Below are positions 46,107-56,018 of a stretch of DNA of 64,000 nt, in pieces; position 1 is the first letter of the stretch, and each line of letters starts with the position of its first letter. The stretch lies in assembly GCF_023516455.1 (NCBI RefSeq), contig NZ_JAMGBA010000002.1, forward strand, positions 1 to 64,000, read 5' to 3'. Source of the DNA: Sphingomonas caseinilytica (lineage in GTDB: Bacteria > Pseudomonadota > Alphaproteobacteria > Sphingomonadales > Sphingomonadaceae). The notes under the pieces were generated by a model that was not told the origin of the DNA, made no database searches, and saw nothing but the letters and a program-made list of their open reading frames with translations. A program made the position numbers and the translations under genes.

Positions 46107-47360
46107 ATGCGTTCGTTCGTTTTGCTTGCTGCGATGCTTGTTTCCACATCCGCGCTTGCTCAACAGCCTATCGATGCCAAGGTTCAGGCCCGCATCGACC
46201 GTATCTTGAAGAAGACGCCGCTCATCGATGGCCACAACGACATTGCCGAGCAGCTGCAGGAAAGCCACGGCTTCCGTATCGACAATCTTGCCAGCGGAAC
46301 CGACAAATGGCCGGACAATCCGCTGATGACCGATATGGCCCGGCTACACGCCGGCCGCGTCGGCGGGCAGTTCTGGTCGGTCTATATTGACGGCAATCAT
46401 ACTGGTGATGAGGCAATCCGCCGGACGATCGACCAGATCGACATCGTCGACAGAATGATCGCCGCCTACCCCAATGATCTTGAGCGGGCGTTGACAGCCG
46501 ACGACGTCGTCCGGATCCACAAGAGCGGCAAAGTCGCATCGATGATCGGCATCGAGGGTGGCCGGCAGATCGGCGGCGATCTCGCGGCGCTCCGCCAATT
46601 CTATCGGCTAGGCGCGCGCTACATGACGCTGACCCACAACCAGACCACCGAATGGGCGGACAGCGCCACCGACGAACCGAAGTATGACGGCCTTTCCCCC
46701 TTCGGCCTCAAGGTTGTCGCTGAAATGAACCGGCTGGGGATGCTGATTGACCTGAGCCATGTATCCGCGGCGACGATGCGCGACGCGATCGAGGCTACCC
46801 GGGCGCCCGTAATTTTCTCGCACAGCGGAGCAGGCGGGTTGAACGCTCATCCGCGCAACGTGCCCGACGAGGTACTGCGGCTTTTGCCCGCGAATGGGGG
46901 CGTCGTAATGGTCAACTTCGTGCCGCCCTTCCTGTCGAAGGAAGTTTGGGAATGGGGCGCGGCGCAGTCCGCCGAGGAAGCGCGGCTCAAGGCCATGCAT
47001 CGCGAAAGCAAGGCCGCTGTGGCCGCGGGCAAGAAGGCTTGGGAGGCGGCCCACCCGCGTCCCGAAACCGGCGTGACCGACGTCGCCGACCATATCGAAC
47101 ATGTCGTCAAGTTCGCGGGCTACGACAATGTCGGCCTCGGCGGCGATTTCGATGGAATTCCCTTCACGCCAACCGGCCTGACGGGCGTCGAGACATATCC
47201 GCTGATTTTCGCGGAGCTGATCAAGCGCGGCTGGAGCGACGAGAATCTTGCCAAGCTTGCGGGGGGTAATGTGCTGCGTGCGCTGCGTCGGGCCGAGACG
47301 GTTTCGGCATCGATGAAAAACGTGCCGGCCGCGCTCGACAAACTTCCGGGCCAACCCTAG
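46107..47360 (+). CDS. M19 family membrane dipeptidase (complete metal site)
   Basis: The 417-residue protein has a signal peptide ([16 protein letters not shown]) and all renal-dipeptidase motifs: [11 protein letters not shown] (H-x-D), [13 protein letters not shown] (bridging Glu), [32 protein letters not shown] and GLGGDFDGI. It hydrolyses dipeptides, probably in the periplasm. A GGGAGGGG ribosome site precedes the ATG. A second, degenerate paralogue lies at 24604. Confidence 0.93.
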   Translation: MRSFVLLAAMLVSTSALAQQPIDAKVQARIDRILKKTPLIDGHNDIAEQLQESHGFRIDNLASGTDKWPDNPLMTDMARLHAGRVGGQFWSVYIDGNHTGDEAIRRTIDQIDIVDRMIAAYPNDLERALTADDVVRIHKSGKVASMIGIEGGRQIGGDLAALRQFYRLGARYMTLTHNQTTEWADSATDEPKYDGLSPFGLKVVAEMNRLGMLIDLSHVSAATMRDAIEATRAPVIFSHSGAGGLNAHPRNVPDEVLRLLPANGGVVMVNFVPPFLSKEVWEWGAAQSAEEARLKAMHRESKAAVAAGKKAWEAAHPRPETGVTDVADHIEHVVKFAGYDNVGLGGDFDGIPFTPTGLTGVETYPLIFAELIKRGWSDENLAKLAGGNVLRALRRAETVSASMKNVPAALDKLPGQP

Positions 47361-47370
47361 GCGAATTTTC

Positions 47371-48033
47371 ATGTCGAATCCGCCGCTTAAAGCCGCGATC
47401 ATCCCGGTCACGCCGCTGCAGCAGAACTGCACGCTGCTGTGGTGCACGGAAACGATGAAGGGCGCCTTCGTCGATCCTGGCGGAGACCTGGATCGGCTGA
47501 AGGCGGCGGCCGCACAGGCCGGCGTAACGATCGAAAAGATTTTGCTGACGCACGGTCACATCGACCATTGCGGGCAGGCGGGCATCCTCGCCGAAGAACT
47601 GGGCGTGCCGATCGAAGGCCCGCATGAAGAAGATTTGTTTTGGATCGCGCGGCTGCAGGAAGATGGGCAGCGGTATGGGATCAACGGCAAGCCGTTTGAA
47701 TCGGATCGCTACCTTGTCGACGGCGATACGGTGACAGTCGGCAAGTTGACCTTCGACGTGCGTCATTGCCCTGGCCACACCCCCGGCCACGTCGTTTTTC
47801 ACCACCCCGAATCGAAGCTGGCGATCGTCGGCGACGTGCTGTTCCAAGGCTCGATCGGACGAACCGATTTCCCGCGCGGCAATCACCAGAATCTGCTGGA
47901 TTCCATCACCCAGCGGCTATGGCCGATGGGAGACGACACGCATTTCGTGCCCGGCCATGGACCCATGTCCACCTTTGGCCACGAACGGGCGACCAACCCC
48001 TTTGTCGCGGATCGTGTCCTGGCCCGGGCGTGA
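47371..48033 (+). CDS. MBL fold metallo-hydrolase (glyoxalase II-like)
   Basis: The 220-residue protein has the motif LLTHGHIDHCGQAG near residue 60, HCPGHTPGHVVF near 134 and LAIVGDVLFQGSIGRTDFP near 151, followed by VPGHGPMSTFGHE. This is the YcbL/hydroxyacylglutathione-hydrolase-like subgroup. The substrate is a thioester or similar; unassigned. It begins 10 bases after the M19 gene and is probably cotranscribed. Confidence 0.9.
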   Translation: MSNPPLKAAIIPVTPLQQNCTLLWCTETMKGAFVDPGGDLDRLKAAAAQAGVTIEKILLTHGHIDHCGQAGILAEELGVPIEGPHEEDLFWIARLQEDGQRYGINGKPFESDRYLVDGDTVTVGKLTFDVRHCPGHTPGHVVFHHPESKLAIVGDVLFQGSIGRTDFPRGNHQNLLDSITQRLWPMGDDTHFVPGHGPMSTFGHERATNPFVADRVLARA

Positions 48034-48038
48034 ATCGC

Positions 48039-48066
48039 TTGCGCGGCCCAGAGATTCCGCTATAGG
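48039..48066 (+). promoter_or_regulatory. Candidate housekeeping promoter of rpmF-plsX-fabH-ihfA
   Basis: TTGCGC (48039-48044) and TATAGG (48061-48066) are separated by 16 bases in the 152-base gap before rpmF. The leader would be about 110 bases and contains a hairpin at 48103-48122. Confidence 0.4.
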
Positions 48067-48102
48067 GCGCCTTCGTTCGCGACGATCCGGCCGCCGCCGC
48101 GG

Positions 48103-48122
48103 GGGTCCTTTCACGAGGACCC
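48103..48122 (+). promoter_or_regulatory. Leader hairpin upstream of rpmF
   Basis: GGGTCCT (48103-48109) and AGGACCC (48116-48122) pair around TTCACG. There is no T-run right after it, so it could be a leader structure for translational control rather than a terminator. Confidence 0.35.
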
Positions 48123-48185
48123 ACGACGAGCTGGGCGCAGGAGAGTCGCCTATTTTTTTGAACCGAAGATTGAGGAAGAGCCGAG

Positions 48186-48365
48186 ATGGCCGTCCCTAAG
48201 AGAAAAACGTCGCCCTCGAAGCGCAACATGCGCCGCAGCCATCACGCGCTGAGCCCGGCTGCTTTCCAGGAATGCCCGAACTGCGGCGAACTGAAGCTTC
48301 CGCACAATTTGTGCTCGGCCTGCGGCCACTATAACGGCCGCGAGATCGTTTCGACCGAGGCCTGA
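48186..48365 (+). CDS. rpmF: 50S ribosomal protein L32
   Basis: The 59-residue protein reads [20 protein letters not shown] at the start and carries the zinc-ribbon cysteines CPNCGE and CSACGHY. The ATG at 48186 follows GAGGAAGAGCCGAG. It leads the fatty acid/phospholipid operon with plsX and fabH, a conserved arrangement. Confidence 0.97.
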   Translation: MAVPKRKTSPSKRNMRRSHHALSPAAFQECPNCGELKLPHNLCSACGHYNGREIVSTEA

Positions 48366-48396
48366 GCGGCATTAGCGGCACGAGGGCACAACACGC

Positions 48397-49446
48397 ATGG
48401 ACGTGAGCCCGCGCATCGCAATTGACGCCATGGGTGGAGACATCGGCCCGGCGGTGATGATCGCCGGTATGGCCCGTGCGCGCCGCAAGGACCGGGCCCT
48501 CAGGTTCGATGTCTTTGGCAACGAAAAGCTTATCAAGCCGGAGCTGGATAAGCACCGGCCGCTGATGGAAGCGGTCACCCTCCACCATACCACCGATTCG
48601 ATCGAAGCATCGGAAAAGCCTAGTCAGGCCATCCGCAGAGCCAAAACCACCTCGATGGGAATGGCGATCAATGCGGTGAAGGAAGGCACTGCCAACGCCG
48701 CGCTTTCGGGCGGCAATACCGGCGCACTGATGGCGATGGCCAAGCTGGCGCTTCGCACCATGCCCGGGATCGATCGGCCCGCTTTGGCGGCATTACTCCC
48801 GACCCTCGGCACTACCGACTGCGTCATGCTGGATCTTGGCGCCAATACGGAATGCGATGCCCAGAACCTGGTTCAGTTCGCTGTGATGGGAGCGGCCTAT
48901 TCGCGCACGGTGCTTGGCATTTCCAAGCCGAGGGTAAAGCTGCTCAATATCGGTACCGAGGAACTCAAGGGCACTGGCGAGCTCAAGGAAGCAGCCGCTC
49001 TCCTGCGTGAGGCAACCTATCTTCCCTTCAAGTTCGATGGCTTCACCGAAGGCGACAAGCTGTCGCGCGGCGACGTCGACGTGGTGGTAACCGACGGATT
49101 CTCCGGCAATATCGCACTCAAGACGGCGGAAGGAACGGCGCGGTTCGTGACCGACCTGTTGCGCCGGGCGTTCACGTCATCCTTGAGATCGAAGGCGGGA
49201 TTCGCCCTTTCCAAGCCGGCGCTGAACCTGCTCAAGGTCCACCTCGACCCAAATAATCACAATGGCGCGGTCTTCCTCGGTCTCAACGGGCTGGTGGTGA
49301 AGAGCCATGGCGGTGCCAATTACAAGGGCGTTGCCAACGCCATTGCCGTTGCTGCATCGATGGTCCGCAACGATATCACACGGAAGATCGGCGACGATCT
49401 CGACAACTTCCGCGCCCATGCATTTTCTGGAGAAGCAGCCGAATGA
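48397..49446 (+). CDS. plsX: phosphate acyltransferase PlsX
   Basis: The 349-residue enzyme makes acyl-phosphate from acyl-ACP, the first step of phospholipid synthesis. Motifs are [18 protein letters not shown] at residues 7-24, [14 protein letters not shown] near 104, and the C-terminal [22 protein letters not shown] region. Its stop overlaps fabH by 4 bases. Confidence 0.97.
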   Translation: MDVSPRIAIDAMGGDIGPAVMIAGMARARRKDRALRFDVFGNEKLIKPELDKHRPLMEAVTLHHTTDSIEASEKPSQAIRRAKTTSMGMAINAVKEGTANAALSGGNTGALMAMAKLALRTMPGIDRPALAALLPTLGTTDCVMLDLGANTECDAQNLVQFAVMGAAYSRTVLGISKPRVKLLNIGTEELKGTGELKEAAALLREATYLPFKFDGFTEGDKLSRGDVDVVVTDGFSGNIALKTAEGTARFVTDLLRRAFTSSLRSKAGFALSKPALNLLKVHLDPNNHNGAVFLGLNGLVVKSHGGANYKGVANAIAVAASMVRNDITRKIGDDLDNFRAHAFSGEAAE

Positions 49447-50402
49447 CCCTTCGTTCCGTCGTTAAGGGTACCGGTTCCGCGCTTCCTTCCAGGCGTGTCG
49501 ACAATGCCGAACTGGCAGAGATGGTGGAAACGTCAGACGAATGGATCGTCGAACGCACGGGTATTCGCAGCCGCCACATTGCGGCGGACGGCGAGACCAC
49601 CGCCACGCTGGCGGTGGAGGCCTGCCGCAAAGCGCTCGAATCGGCCGGGCTGCAGCCCGACGACATTGGCCTCATCGTGCTGGCCACCGCTACGCCGGAT
49701 CAGACCTTCCCGTCTTCGGCGACCAAGGTTCAGGCGCTGCTCGGGATTCGAGATTGCATTGCCTTTGACGTCCACGCCGTCTGCACCGGCTTTCTTTATG
49801 CGTTGAGCATCGCCGACGCGATGCTGCGCGGTGGAAATGCCAAGCGCGCGCTGGTCATCGGTTCCGAGACCTTCAGCCGCATTCTGGACTGGGAAGACCG
49901 GACCACCTGCGTCTTGTTCGGGGACGGTGCGGGTGCGGTGGTCCTCGAAGCGGAGGAAGGCGAGCGCGGTATCCTGTCGACTAAGCTCCACGCCGATGGG
50001 CGGCATAACGGGTTGCTGTTCGTCGACGGGGGTCCGTCGACCACAGGAACGGTAGGCAAGCTGCGAATGAAGGGCCGCGAAGTCTTCCGTCACGCGGTCG
50101 TGAACCTTGCCGACGTGCTGTCCGAAGTATTGTCGGAAGTCGGCCTTACTTCCTCCGACATTGATTGGGTCGTGCCCCATCAGGCCAATGCCCGGATCCT
50201 CGATGCGACAGCCAAAAAGCTTGGCCTGCCGCCCGAGAAGGTGATCGTCACAGTCGACCGCCATGCCAATACATCAGCGGCATCCGTGCCCCTGGCGCTT
50301 GATGTCGCGGTGCGCGACGGGCGCGTCAAACCGGGCGACCTCCTTGTCCTCGAAGCGATGGGCGGCGGATTTACTTGGGGCGCGGCCGCTCTCCGATATT
50401 GA
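49443..50402 (+). CDS. fabH: 3-oxoacyl-ACP synthase III
   Basis: The 319-residue condensing enzyme starts fatty acid synthesis from acetyl-CoA and malonyl-ACP. The Cys-His-Asn triad is visible in [16 protein letters not shown] (Cys near 113), [13 protein letters not shown] (His near 245) and [16 protein letters not shown] (Asn near 275). It ends in [16 protein letters not shown]. It overlaps plsX (ATGA). Confidence 0.97.
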   Translation: MTLRSVVKGTGSALPSRRVDNAELAEMVETSDEWIVERTGIRSRHIAADGETTATLAVEACRKALESAGLQPDDIGLIVLATATPDQTFPSSATKVQALLGIRDCIAFDVHAVCTGFLYALSIADAMLRGGNAKRALVIGSETFSRILDWEDRTTCVLFGDGAGAVVLEAEEGERGILSTKLHADGRHNGLLFVDGGPSTTGTVGKLRMKGREVFRHAVVNLADVLSEVLSEVGLTSSDIDWVVPHQANARILDATAKKLGLPPEKVIVTVDRHANTSAASVPLALDVAVRDGRVKPGDLLVLEAMGGGFTWGAAALRY

Positions 50403-50417
50403 AACCCAAGGAAAAAC

Positions 50418-50436
50418 CGGCAATGTCGAATTGCCG
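50418..50436 (+). promoter_or_regulatory. Hairpin between fabH and ihfA
   Basis: CGGCAAT (50418-50424) and ATTGCCG (50430-50436) are perfect arms around GTCGA. It lies 15 bases after the fabH stop in the 106-base gap and could attenuate or process the transcript before ihfA. Confidence 0.35.
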
Positions 50437-50508
50437 ACGGCGGAACTTTGCAGTAGCGTTACGGCAAGGTCAGCGAGAGCAACGTTTTAGGGGGCGGAGA
50501 TTCTTAAC

Positions 50509-50835
50509 ATGGCTGATGCGGGTATTGCCCGTTCGACGGACGGATTGCACTTGGGCACGCTTACGCGTGCCGACCTGTCCGATATCGTTCACAACCGGCT
50601 GGGCGTGTCGCGCGCTGAAAGCGCGAGCATCGTCGAGCGCGTATTGCACCACATGTGCCACGCGCTGAGCGACGGCCAGAATGTGAAGGTTTCCGGCTTC
50701 GGAACCTTCATACTGCGCGACAAGGGTGAGCGGGTCGGCCGCAACCCGAAGACCGGCATCGAAGTGCCGATCGCTCCTCGCCGGGTCATGACGTTCCGCG
50801 CAAGCCAGATCATGCGCGACCGGATCGCCAAGTAA
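50509..50835 (+). CDS. ihfA: integration host factor alpha subunit
   Basis: The 108-residue HU/IHF family protein has [21 protein letters not shown] near residue 18, [25 protein letters not shown] near 62 (DNA-binding arm with the prolines) and [14 protein letters not shown] at the end. The N-terminal extension and position between fabH and merR match IhfA. It bends DNA with IhfB. A GGGGGCGGAG ribosome site precedes it. Confidence 0.95.
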   Translation: MADAGIARSTDGLHLGTLTRADLSDIVHNRLGVSRAESASIVERVLHHMCHALSDGQNVKVSGFGTFILRDKGERVGRNPKTGIEVPIAPRRVMTFRASQIMRDRIAK

Positions 50836-50842
50836 GGCGGCT

Positions 50843-51217
50843 GTGGCGACCGGCGAAAAATCTCCGGACGCCTTCCGAACGATCGGCGAGCTTTCCGCCG
50901 AGCTTGGCGTGGCGCAGCATATATTGCGCTATTGGGAGACGAAGTTCCCTCAATTGAAACCGCTTCAACGGGCCGGGAACCGACGCTACTATCGGCCGGA
51001 CGACGTCGCGCTAGCCCGGCGCATTCACCGCCTTCTCAGCGAAGAAGGCTATACGGTGAAGGGCGTTCAGAAGCTGCTCAGGTCAAAGGGCGGCGTTGAC
51101 GCGGAACCAGCCCAACCGCCGGCCTTTAAAATGCCGAGCATTCCAGGGGACGCGCTCCTTGATCTCGACCGGCTACGGTCGGTTCGCGATCAACTGGCCA
51201 CCGCGCTCCGCGACTAG
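50843..51217 (+). CDS. MerR family transcriptional regulator
   Basis: The 124-residue protein has a MerR-type winged helix: [28 protein letters not shown] at residues 11-38 and [23 protein letters not shown] near 46-68. It has no metal-binding cysteines and a short C-terminus. The start is GTG at 50843, 7 bases after ihfA. The target is unknown; this gene conventionally follows ihfA in alphaproteobacteria. It overlaps the convergent sixA stop by 4 bases. Confidence 0.9.
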   Translation: MATGEKSPDAFRTIGELSAELGVAQHILRYWETKFPQLKPLQRAGNRRYYRPDDVALARRIHRLLSEEGYTVKGVQKLLRSKGGVDAEPAQPPAFKMPSIPGDALLDLDRLRSVRDQLATALRD

Positions 51218-51684
51218 CGCAATTCCTTTGGCTTGATGAAACGGACCAGGCGCCCGGTTGCCTCCGTTACGTCCGCCCAACGGTCCACCGGAATTCCTAT
51301 CTCGATCAGCGAGCCCGTCGGCATTTCGACGTCTTGGCCGGTGAGGCGGCTGGCCAGCCGCTCGAAACCGGGATTATGGCCAACCATTGCAAGCCGCCCG
51401 ACTTCTTCGGGCGCGCTTTGCACGAGGGCCAGCAGTTCGCTCGTCGCGGCGTCGTAGATCCGCTCGTCGAATCGAACGTCGAGACCTGCCAGTTCGGCAG
51501 TCTCCGCTGCCCTTGCCGCAGGGCTGGAAATGACCAGATCATATTCCAGGTCGAGCGCTCGCATCTCCTCGCCGATGCGCTTCGCGTCCTGCTGGCCACG
51601 CTCGATCAATCGCCGGTCGAAATCGCGTCCCGTATCGGAATCCCGCTCGGTCTTGGCATGGCGAAACAGTGTCAGGCTCTTCAT
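51214..51684 (-). CDS. SixA-type histidine phosphatase
   Basis: The 156-residue protein starts [17 protein letters not shown], the R-H-A form of the histidine-phosphatase motif typical of SixA, and has [16 protein letters not shown] near residue 50 and [14 protein letters not shown] near 95 with the second catalytic histidine. SixA removes phosphate from histidine phosphotransfer proteins. ATG 51684 overlaps the helicase stop, so it is the second gene of that pair. Confidence 0.9.
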   Translation of the reverse strand: MKSLTLFRHAKTERDSDTGRDFDRRLIERGQQDAKRIGEEMRALDLEYDLVISSPAARAAETAELAGLDVRFDERIYDAATSELLALVQSAPEEVGRLAMVGHNPGFERLASRLTGQDVEMPTGSLIEIGIPVDRWADVTEATGRLVRFIKPKELR

Positions 51685-54389
51685 CGTTCGCTCTCCGCCA
51701 TGATGGGTTGAGAAGCGCCTTCTGCGGCAAAAAGTTTCGCCCTGACGCGCTCCAGTGCAACATCGAAGGTAACCCGTGAGACGGGGACTTCCGGTGGAAA
51801 GGCCGTCAGCAGGCGCGAGGGAAGTGCGCTCGACAGGATGACGAATAGCCCGCGGTCCCCCTGTCGGCGGATCAGCCGCCCGAAGGCCTGGGCCAACCGC
51901 GCTCGAACCACGCGGTCATCGTAGGCGCTACCGCCGCCGGCGAGCCTGCGCGCGGCATGAAGCACGGTTGGCCTTGGCCAGGGAACCCGTTCCATCACCA
52001 CTAGGCGCAAGGAATCTCCAGGGACGTCAACGCCGTCGCGCAAGGCATCGGTCCCAAGCAATGACGCGTGCGGGTCGTCACGGAAGATATCGACCAGCGT
52101 ACCGGTGTCGATCGGATCGACATGCTGGGCCAGCAGCGGCAGCCCTGCCCGGGCGAGCCGGTCGGCAATGCGCGCGTGGACCGCCCGCAACCGCTGGATA
52201 GCCGTAAACAGCCCGAGCGTGCCGCCTTCCGCCACCTCGATCAGCCGGGCGTAGGCGCCGGCCAGCGCGGAAATATCGTTCCTGCCGATATCCGTGACGA
52301 TCAACACTTCGGCCTGCCGGCCATAGTCGAAAGGGCTTTCCGCTTCGAAATGGCCGGCCGGACCAGGCAGGTGGAGCGCACCCGTGCGCGCTTCCGCGCT
52401 CGGCCAGCCCTCGGGGCCGCGGAGCGTTGCTGATGTAACGAGAACGCCATGGGCCTGTTCAAGCACTGCCCGTGCGAGCGGACGGGTCGGGTCCAGCCAG
52501 TGCCGATGCAGGCCGACATCATATTCGCGGCCCTCGACGCGGTCGATCGCCAGCCAGTCGACGAAGTCGGGATCTCCAGCGCCGCCGATCCTACCCAGCA
52601 AGGCAATCCAGCTGGCCAGTGTCTCGCGCCGCCAGGCGAGCCCGCTGATCGCTCCTTCAACACGGGCGCGGGCCTGCGAATCCAGCCAGTCCGGTGCATC
52701 TTCGAGCAGCGCTTCCAACCGCCGATTCAGCGCCGCAAGGGGCTTGGCCAGCGATTCCAGTGCTTCCATCGCGGCGGAGGCAGCCGACACGAGATTGCCG
52801 TCAGGCTCAGCCAATTCGGTTTCAAGACCGTAGCCCGCTTCCTGCGCCTTGGCCCTGGCGTAGACGGTACCGCGAACTTCATGCAGCAGCGCTTCCACCG
52901 GGCCGAATGGGCCGCCCTCCGCCAACCGTGCAAGCCAGCCTTCGCTTGGCATCGTCCGCGCTGCCTCGACGGCAGCATCAAGCGCCTGCGCTCCCTGCTC
53001 GTCATAGCTTGCGACGTCGAGCAGGCGTGCCGAGAGGCCTCGCCTCCGCCCGCGCGATTTGCCCTCCGGCCCCACGATCCAGCGCCGCAACTCGATGGCC
53101 TCGCGGCCGGTCAGGGCTGACGAAAAAGTCGAATCCGCGGCATCGAACAGGTGATGGCCTTCATCGAAGATGATCCGGCTCGGTGCATCGGGCCGCCCAC
53201 GCGCTGCATTCACCATCACCAGCGCATGGTTGGCGATCACCAGGTCCGCCTCTCGCCCCGCCCGCTCGGCACGCTCGATGAAGCATTTCCGATAGTGCGG
53301 GCAGCCTGCATAAACGCATTCGCCGCGCTGATCCGTCAGCGCCGTGGCCCCGGCGCGCCGGAACAGGCTGGGAAGCCAACCGGGCAAGTCACCGCCGACC
53401 ATGTCACCGTCCTTGGTGTAGGCTGCCCAGCGCCCGACCAGCTGTGCCAGCACGGCGGCTCTGCCGGAAAATGCGCCCTGCATCGCGTCCTCGAGGTTGA
53501 GGAGGCAGAGATAATTCTCCCGACCCTTGCGGATCACGATCCGGCGCTTGCGTTCATCCGCATCGGGAAACAGGCGCACGCCTTCTGCATCGAGCTGCCG
53601 CTGCAACGCTTTGGTGAAAGTGGAAACCCAGACGGTTCCGCCGGCCCGGTCCGCCCAGAGGGAGGCCGGCGCGAGGTAGGCGAGCGTCTTGCCGATACCG
53701 GTCCCTGCCTCGGCGAGCAGCATGTTGGGATCGCCTGCGGCCCGGCGCGGGGCGAAGATGGCGGTGGCCTCTGCCGCCATCGCCCGCTGTCCTTCGCGCG
53801 ACTCAGCCTGGGAGCCCGTCAGCTCGGCAAGCTTTTGCCCGGCGTCCGCGGCAGGGATGGAAATCGTCTTGGGCTGCGGCCGCTCTGCCTGATCCTCCCA
53901 TTGCGGCAGGCGCGAGAAGAGCATCCGTTCGGCCCGTTCCGGCTGGGCGATGCGCTGGCCAATGAACGGCGCCCAGCTCCAGCCGAGGCGCTGGAGCGTC
54001 GCATTGGCGGTCCATGCCCCTTCCCGTTCCGGCCAATCTGTATCGGCCAGTACGGCGAGCAAGGCTTCCGCGATTTCCACCAGCTTGGCGGCCGCCTCCG
54101 ACTCGCCGGCCGGAGGCAGGATTCCGGTCGCTCGCGCCAGCCCCGCGACGGTCGGAACGGCGAAGCGTGCCGGGTGGACGAATGCGAATAGCTCCAACAA
54201 GTCGAGGCCGGACACATCGGCGTAGCCAAGGCGTTGACCGACCAGCGGTGCGTTCAGGATGATGTGCGGAGTATCAGCCAGGCGGGAGATCGCCTCGCCC
54301 CGCGACGCCTCGCGCACCTCGCCTACGGCGGCGATCCAGATACCGGCATGGGTTGCATGAAGGGCAGGAAGAGGCAAAGGAGCGCGCAC
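51681..54389 (-). CDS. DinG/XPD-type Fe-S ATP-dependent DNA helicase
   Basis: The 902-residue SF2 helicase has Walker A EAGTGIGKTLAYLAP near residue 229, an Fe-S cluster region with cysteines in NYLCLLNLED, GECVYAGCPHYRKCFIE (near 350-372), a DEGH box in IIFDEGHHLFDAADS near 408, and a C-terminal ATPase segment LVVMERVPWPRPTVL and ARLAQAFGRLIRRQGDRG (motif VI). The first 190 residues look like an extra domain with no clear motif. GTG 54389 is the start, only 42 bases from the divergent lysK TTG. Function: unwinding of damaged or structured DNA. Confidence 0.93.
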   Translation of the reverse strand: MRAPLPLPALHATHAGIWIAAVGEVREASRGEAISRLADTPHIILNAPLVGQRLGYADVSGLDLLELFAFVHPARFAVPTVAGLARATGILPPAGESEAAAKLVEIAEALLAVLADTDWPEREGAWTANATLQRLGWSWAPFIGQRIAQPERAERMLFSRLPQWEDQAERPQPKTISIPAADAGQKLAELTGSQAESREGQRAMAAEATAIFAPRRAAGDPNMLLAEAGTGIGKTLAYLAPASLWADRAGGTVWVSTFTKALQRQLDAEGVRLFPDADERKRRIVIRKGRENYLCLLNLEDAMQGAFSGRAAVLAQLVGRWAAYTKDGDMVGGDLPGWLPSLFRRAGATALTDQRGECVYAGCPHYRKCFIERAERAGREADLVIANHALVMVNAARGRPDAPSRIIFDEGHHLFDAADSTFSSALTGREAIELRRWIVGPEGKSRGRRRGLSARLLDVASYDEQGAQALDAAVEAARTMPSEGWLARLAEGGPFGPVEALLHEVRGTVYARAKAQEAGYGLETELAEPDGNLVSAASAAMEALESLAKPLAALNRRLEALLEDAPDWLDSQARARVEGAISGLAWRRETLASWIALLGRIGGAGDPDFVDWLAIDRVEGREYDVGLHRHWLDPTRPLARAVLEQAHGVLVTSATLRGPEGWPSAEARTGALHLPGPAGHFEAESPFDYGRQAEVLIVTDIGRNDISALAGAYARLIEVAEGGTLGLFTAIQRLRAVHARIADRLARAGLPLLAQHVDPIDTGTLVDIFRDDPHASLLGTDALRDGVDVPGDSLRLVVMERVPWPRPTVLHAARRLAGGGSAYDDRVVRARLAQAFGRLIRRQGDRGLFVILSSALPSRLLTAFPPEVPVSRVTFDVALERVRAKLFAAEGASQPIMAESER

Positions 54390-54431
54390 AACGACTTATC
54401 CAATGACCATGCCGGAACGAAAGGGCAACAG

Positions 54432-56018
54432 TTGAGCGACGACGCGATCCGCCAGGCAGCCTTGACGAGCAAGGCATGGCCCTATGAGGAAGCGCGCAAG
54501 CTCTTGAAACGCTGGCCAGACGGAAAGCCTGGCGGCGAACCGATCCTGTTCGAAACCGGCTACGGCCCGTCAGGTTTGCCGCACATCGGCACGTTCAACG
54601 AGGTTCTGCGGACCACCATGGTGCGCCACGCCTATGAGGAACTGACCGGCGGTGCGCCGACGCGCCTGCTGGCGTTCAGCGACGACATGGACGGGCTTCG
54701 CAAGGTCCCGGACAATGTGCCGCAGCAGGAAATGCTGGCGAACTATCTCGGCATGCCGCTGACCAAGGTGCCCGACCCGTTCGGCGAGTATGAGAGCTTT
54801 GCGGGCCACAATAATGCGATGCTGCGGCGCTTCCTCGATCGCTTCGGCTTCGATTATGAGTTCGCCTCCTCCACCGAATATTACGCAGCGGGCCGGTTCG
54901 ACGAGACGATCCGCCAGGTCCTGCGAAAGTGGGATGAGGTGATGGGCGTGATGCTCCCGACTCTGCGTGAGGAGCGCCGCCAGACCTATTCGCCCGTGCT
55001 CCCTGTATCGCCGATTACGGGCAAGGTGCTGCAAGTCCCGGTTCGCGTAGTCGATGCCGATGCCGGCACGATCGCTTTCACCGATGAGGACGGCACGAAG
55101 GTCGAGCAGTCTGCGCTTGGCGGCCAGTCCAAGCTTCAGTGGAAGGTCGATTGGGCACTCCGCTGGGTTGCACTTGGCGTCGACTATGAAATGGCCGGCA
55201 AGGACTTGATCGATTCCACGATCCAGTCGGGCAAGATCGCGCGTATCCTCGGCGGCCGTCCGCCGGAGGGCTTCAACTATGAGATGTTCCTCGACGAAAA
55301 GGGCGAGAAGATCTCCAAGTCGAAGGGCAATGGCCTCAGCCTCGAAGAATGGCTGACCTATGGTAGCGAGGAGAGCCTGTCCTTCTTCGCCTATCGCGAG
55401 CCCAAGAAGGCGAAGAGCCTCCACATCGCGGTCATCCCGCGGGCGGTCGACGAATATTACCAGTTTCGCGGCAATTATCCGGCGCAGCCGGTCGAGCAGA
55501 AGCTCGGCAACCCCGTGCACCACATCCATGGCGGGAAGGTTCCGACGGACACGCTGCCACTGACCTATGGCCTGTTGCTCAACCTGACGTCGCTGCCAGG
55601 TGTCGGCGACAAGGAAACGGCGTGGCGGTTCGTTCAGCGCTATGCGCCGGACACATCGCCCGAGACGCATCCGGAGCTCGACAAGCTCATCGGCCTCGCC
55701 GTCAATTATGCGCGCGATTTCGTGGCGCCAAGCCTCAATCGACGCAAACCGGAGGGGCATGAAGTTGACGCGCTTAAGGACCTCGATGCCGAGCTTGCGA
55801 AGCTGTCACCCGATACGCCGGGCGACGAGATCCAGAATGTCGTGTTCGAAGTCGGCAAGCGCCACCCGTTCGAGAGCCTTCGCCATTGGTTCCAGTCGCT
55901 CTACGAGACGCTGCTGGGGTCGCCGCAAGGGCCGCGCATGGGCAGCTTCATCGCGCTTTACGGGCTCGACAACAGCCGAAAGCTAATTGCGGAGTCGTTG
56001 GAGCAGGTCGCGGCCTAG
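54432..56018 (+). CDS. lysK: lysyl-tRNA synthetase, class I
   Basis: The 528-residue protein is a class I LysRS, unrelated to the usual bacterial class II LysS. The HIGH motif is SGLPHIGTFNEV near residues 46-57 and the KMSKS motif is KISKSKGNGLS near 293. TTG 54432 is chosen because family sequence starts there (SDDAIRQAALTSKAWPYEEA) and GAAAGGG is upstream. It is divergent from the helicase and overlaps the convergent S41 protease gene by 4 bases. Confidence 0.95.
   Translation: MSDDAIRQAALTSKAWPYEEARKLLKRWPDGKPGGEPILFETGYGPSGLPHIGTFNEVLRTTMVRHAYEELTGGAPTRLLAFSDDMDGLRKVPDNVPQQEMLANYLGMPLTKVPDPFGEYESFAGHNNAMLRRFLDRFGFDYEFASSTEYYAAGRFDETIRQVLRKWDEVMGVMLPTLREERRQTYSPVLPVSPITGKVLQVPVRVVDADAGTIAFTDEDGTKVEQSALGGQSKLQWKVDWALRWVALGVDYEMAGKDLIDSTIQSGKIARILGGRPPEGFNYEMFLDEKGEKISKSKGNGLSLEEWLTYGSEESLSFFAYREPKKAKSLHIAVIPRAVDEYYQFRGNYPAQPVEQKLGNPVHHIHGGKVPTDTLPLTYGLLLNLTSLPGVGDKETAWRFVQRYAPDTSPETHPELDKLIGLAVNYARDFVAPSLNRRKPEGHEVDALKDLDAELAKLSPDTPGDEIQNVVFEVGKRHPFESLRHWFQSLYETLLGSPQGPRMGSFIALYGLDNSRKLIAESLEQVAA

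Noticed and set aside
48034-48185. tRNA-like fold in the gap upstream of rpmF
   Set aside because: Only one hairpin is formed, with no anticodon arm, T-loop consensus or CCA-type acceptor.
54570-55760. 396-residue minus-strand ORF opposite lysK
   Set aside because: Shadow of the class I LysRS gene, with no family signature.
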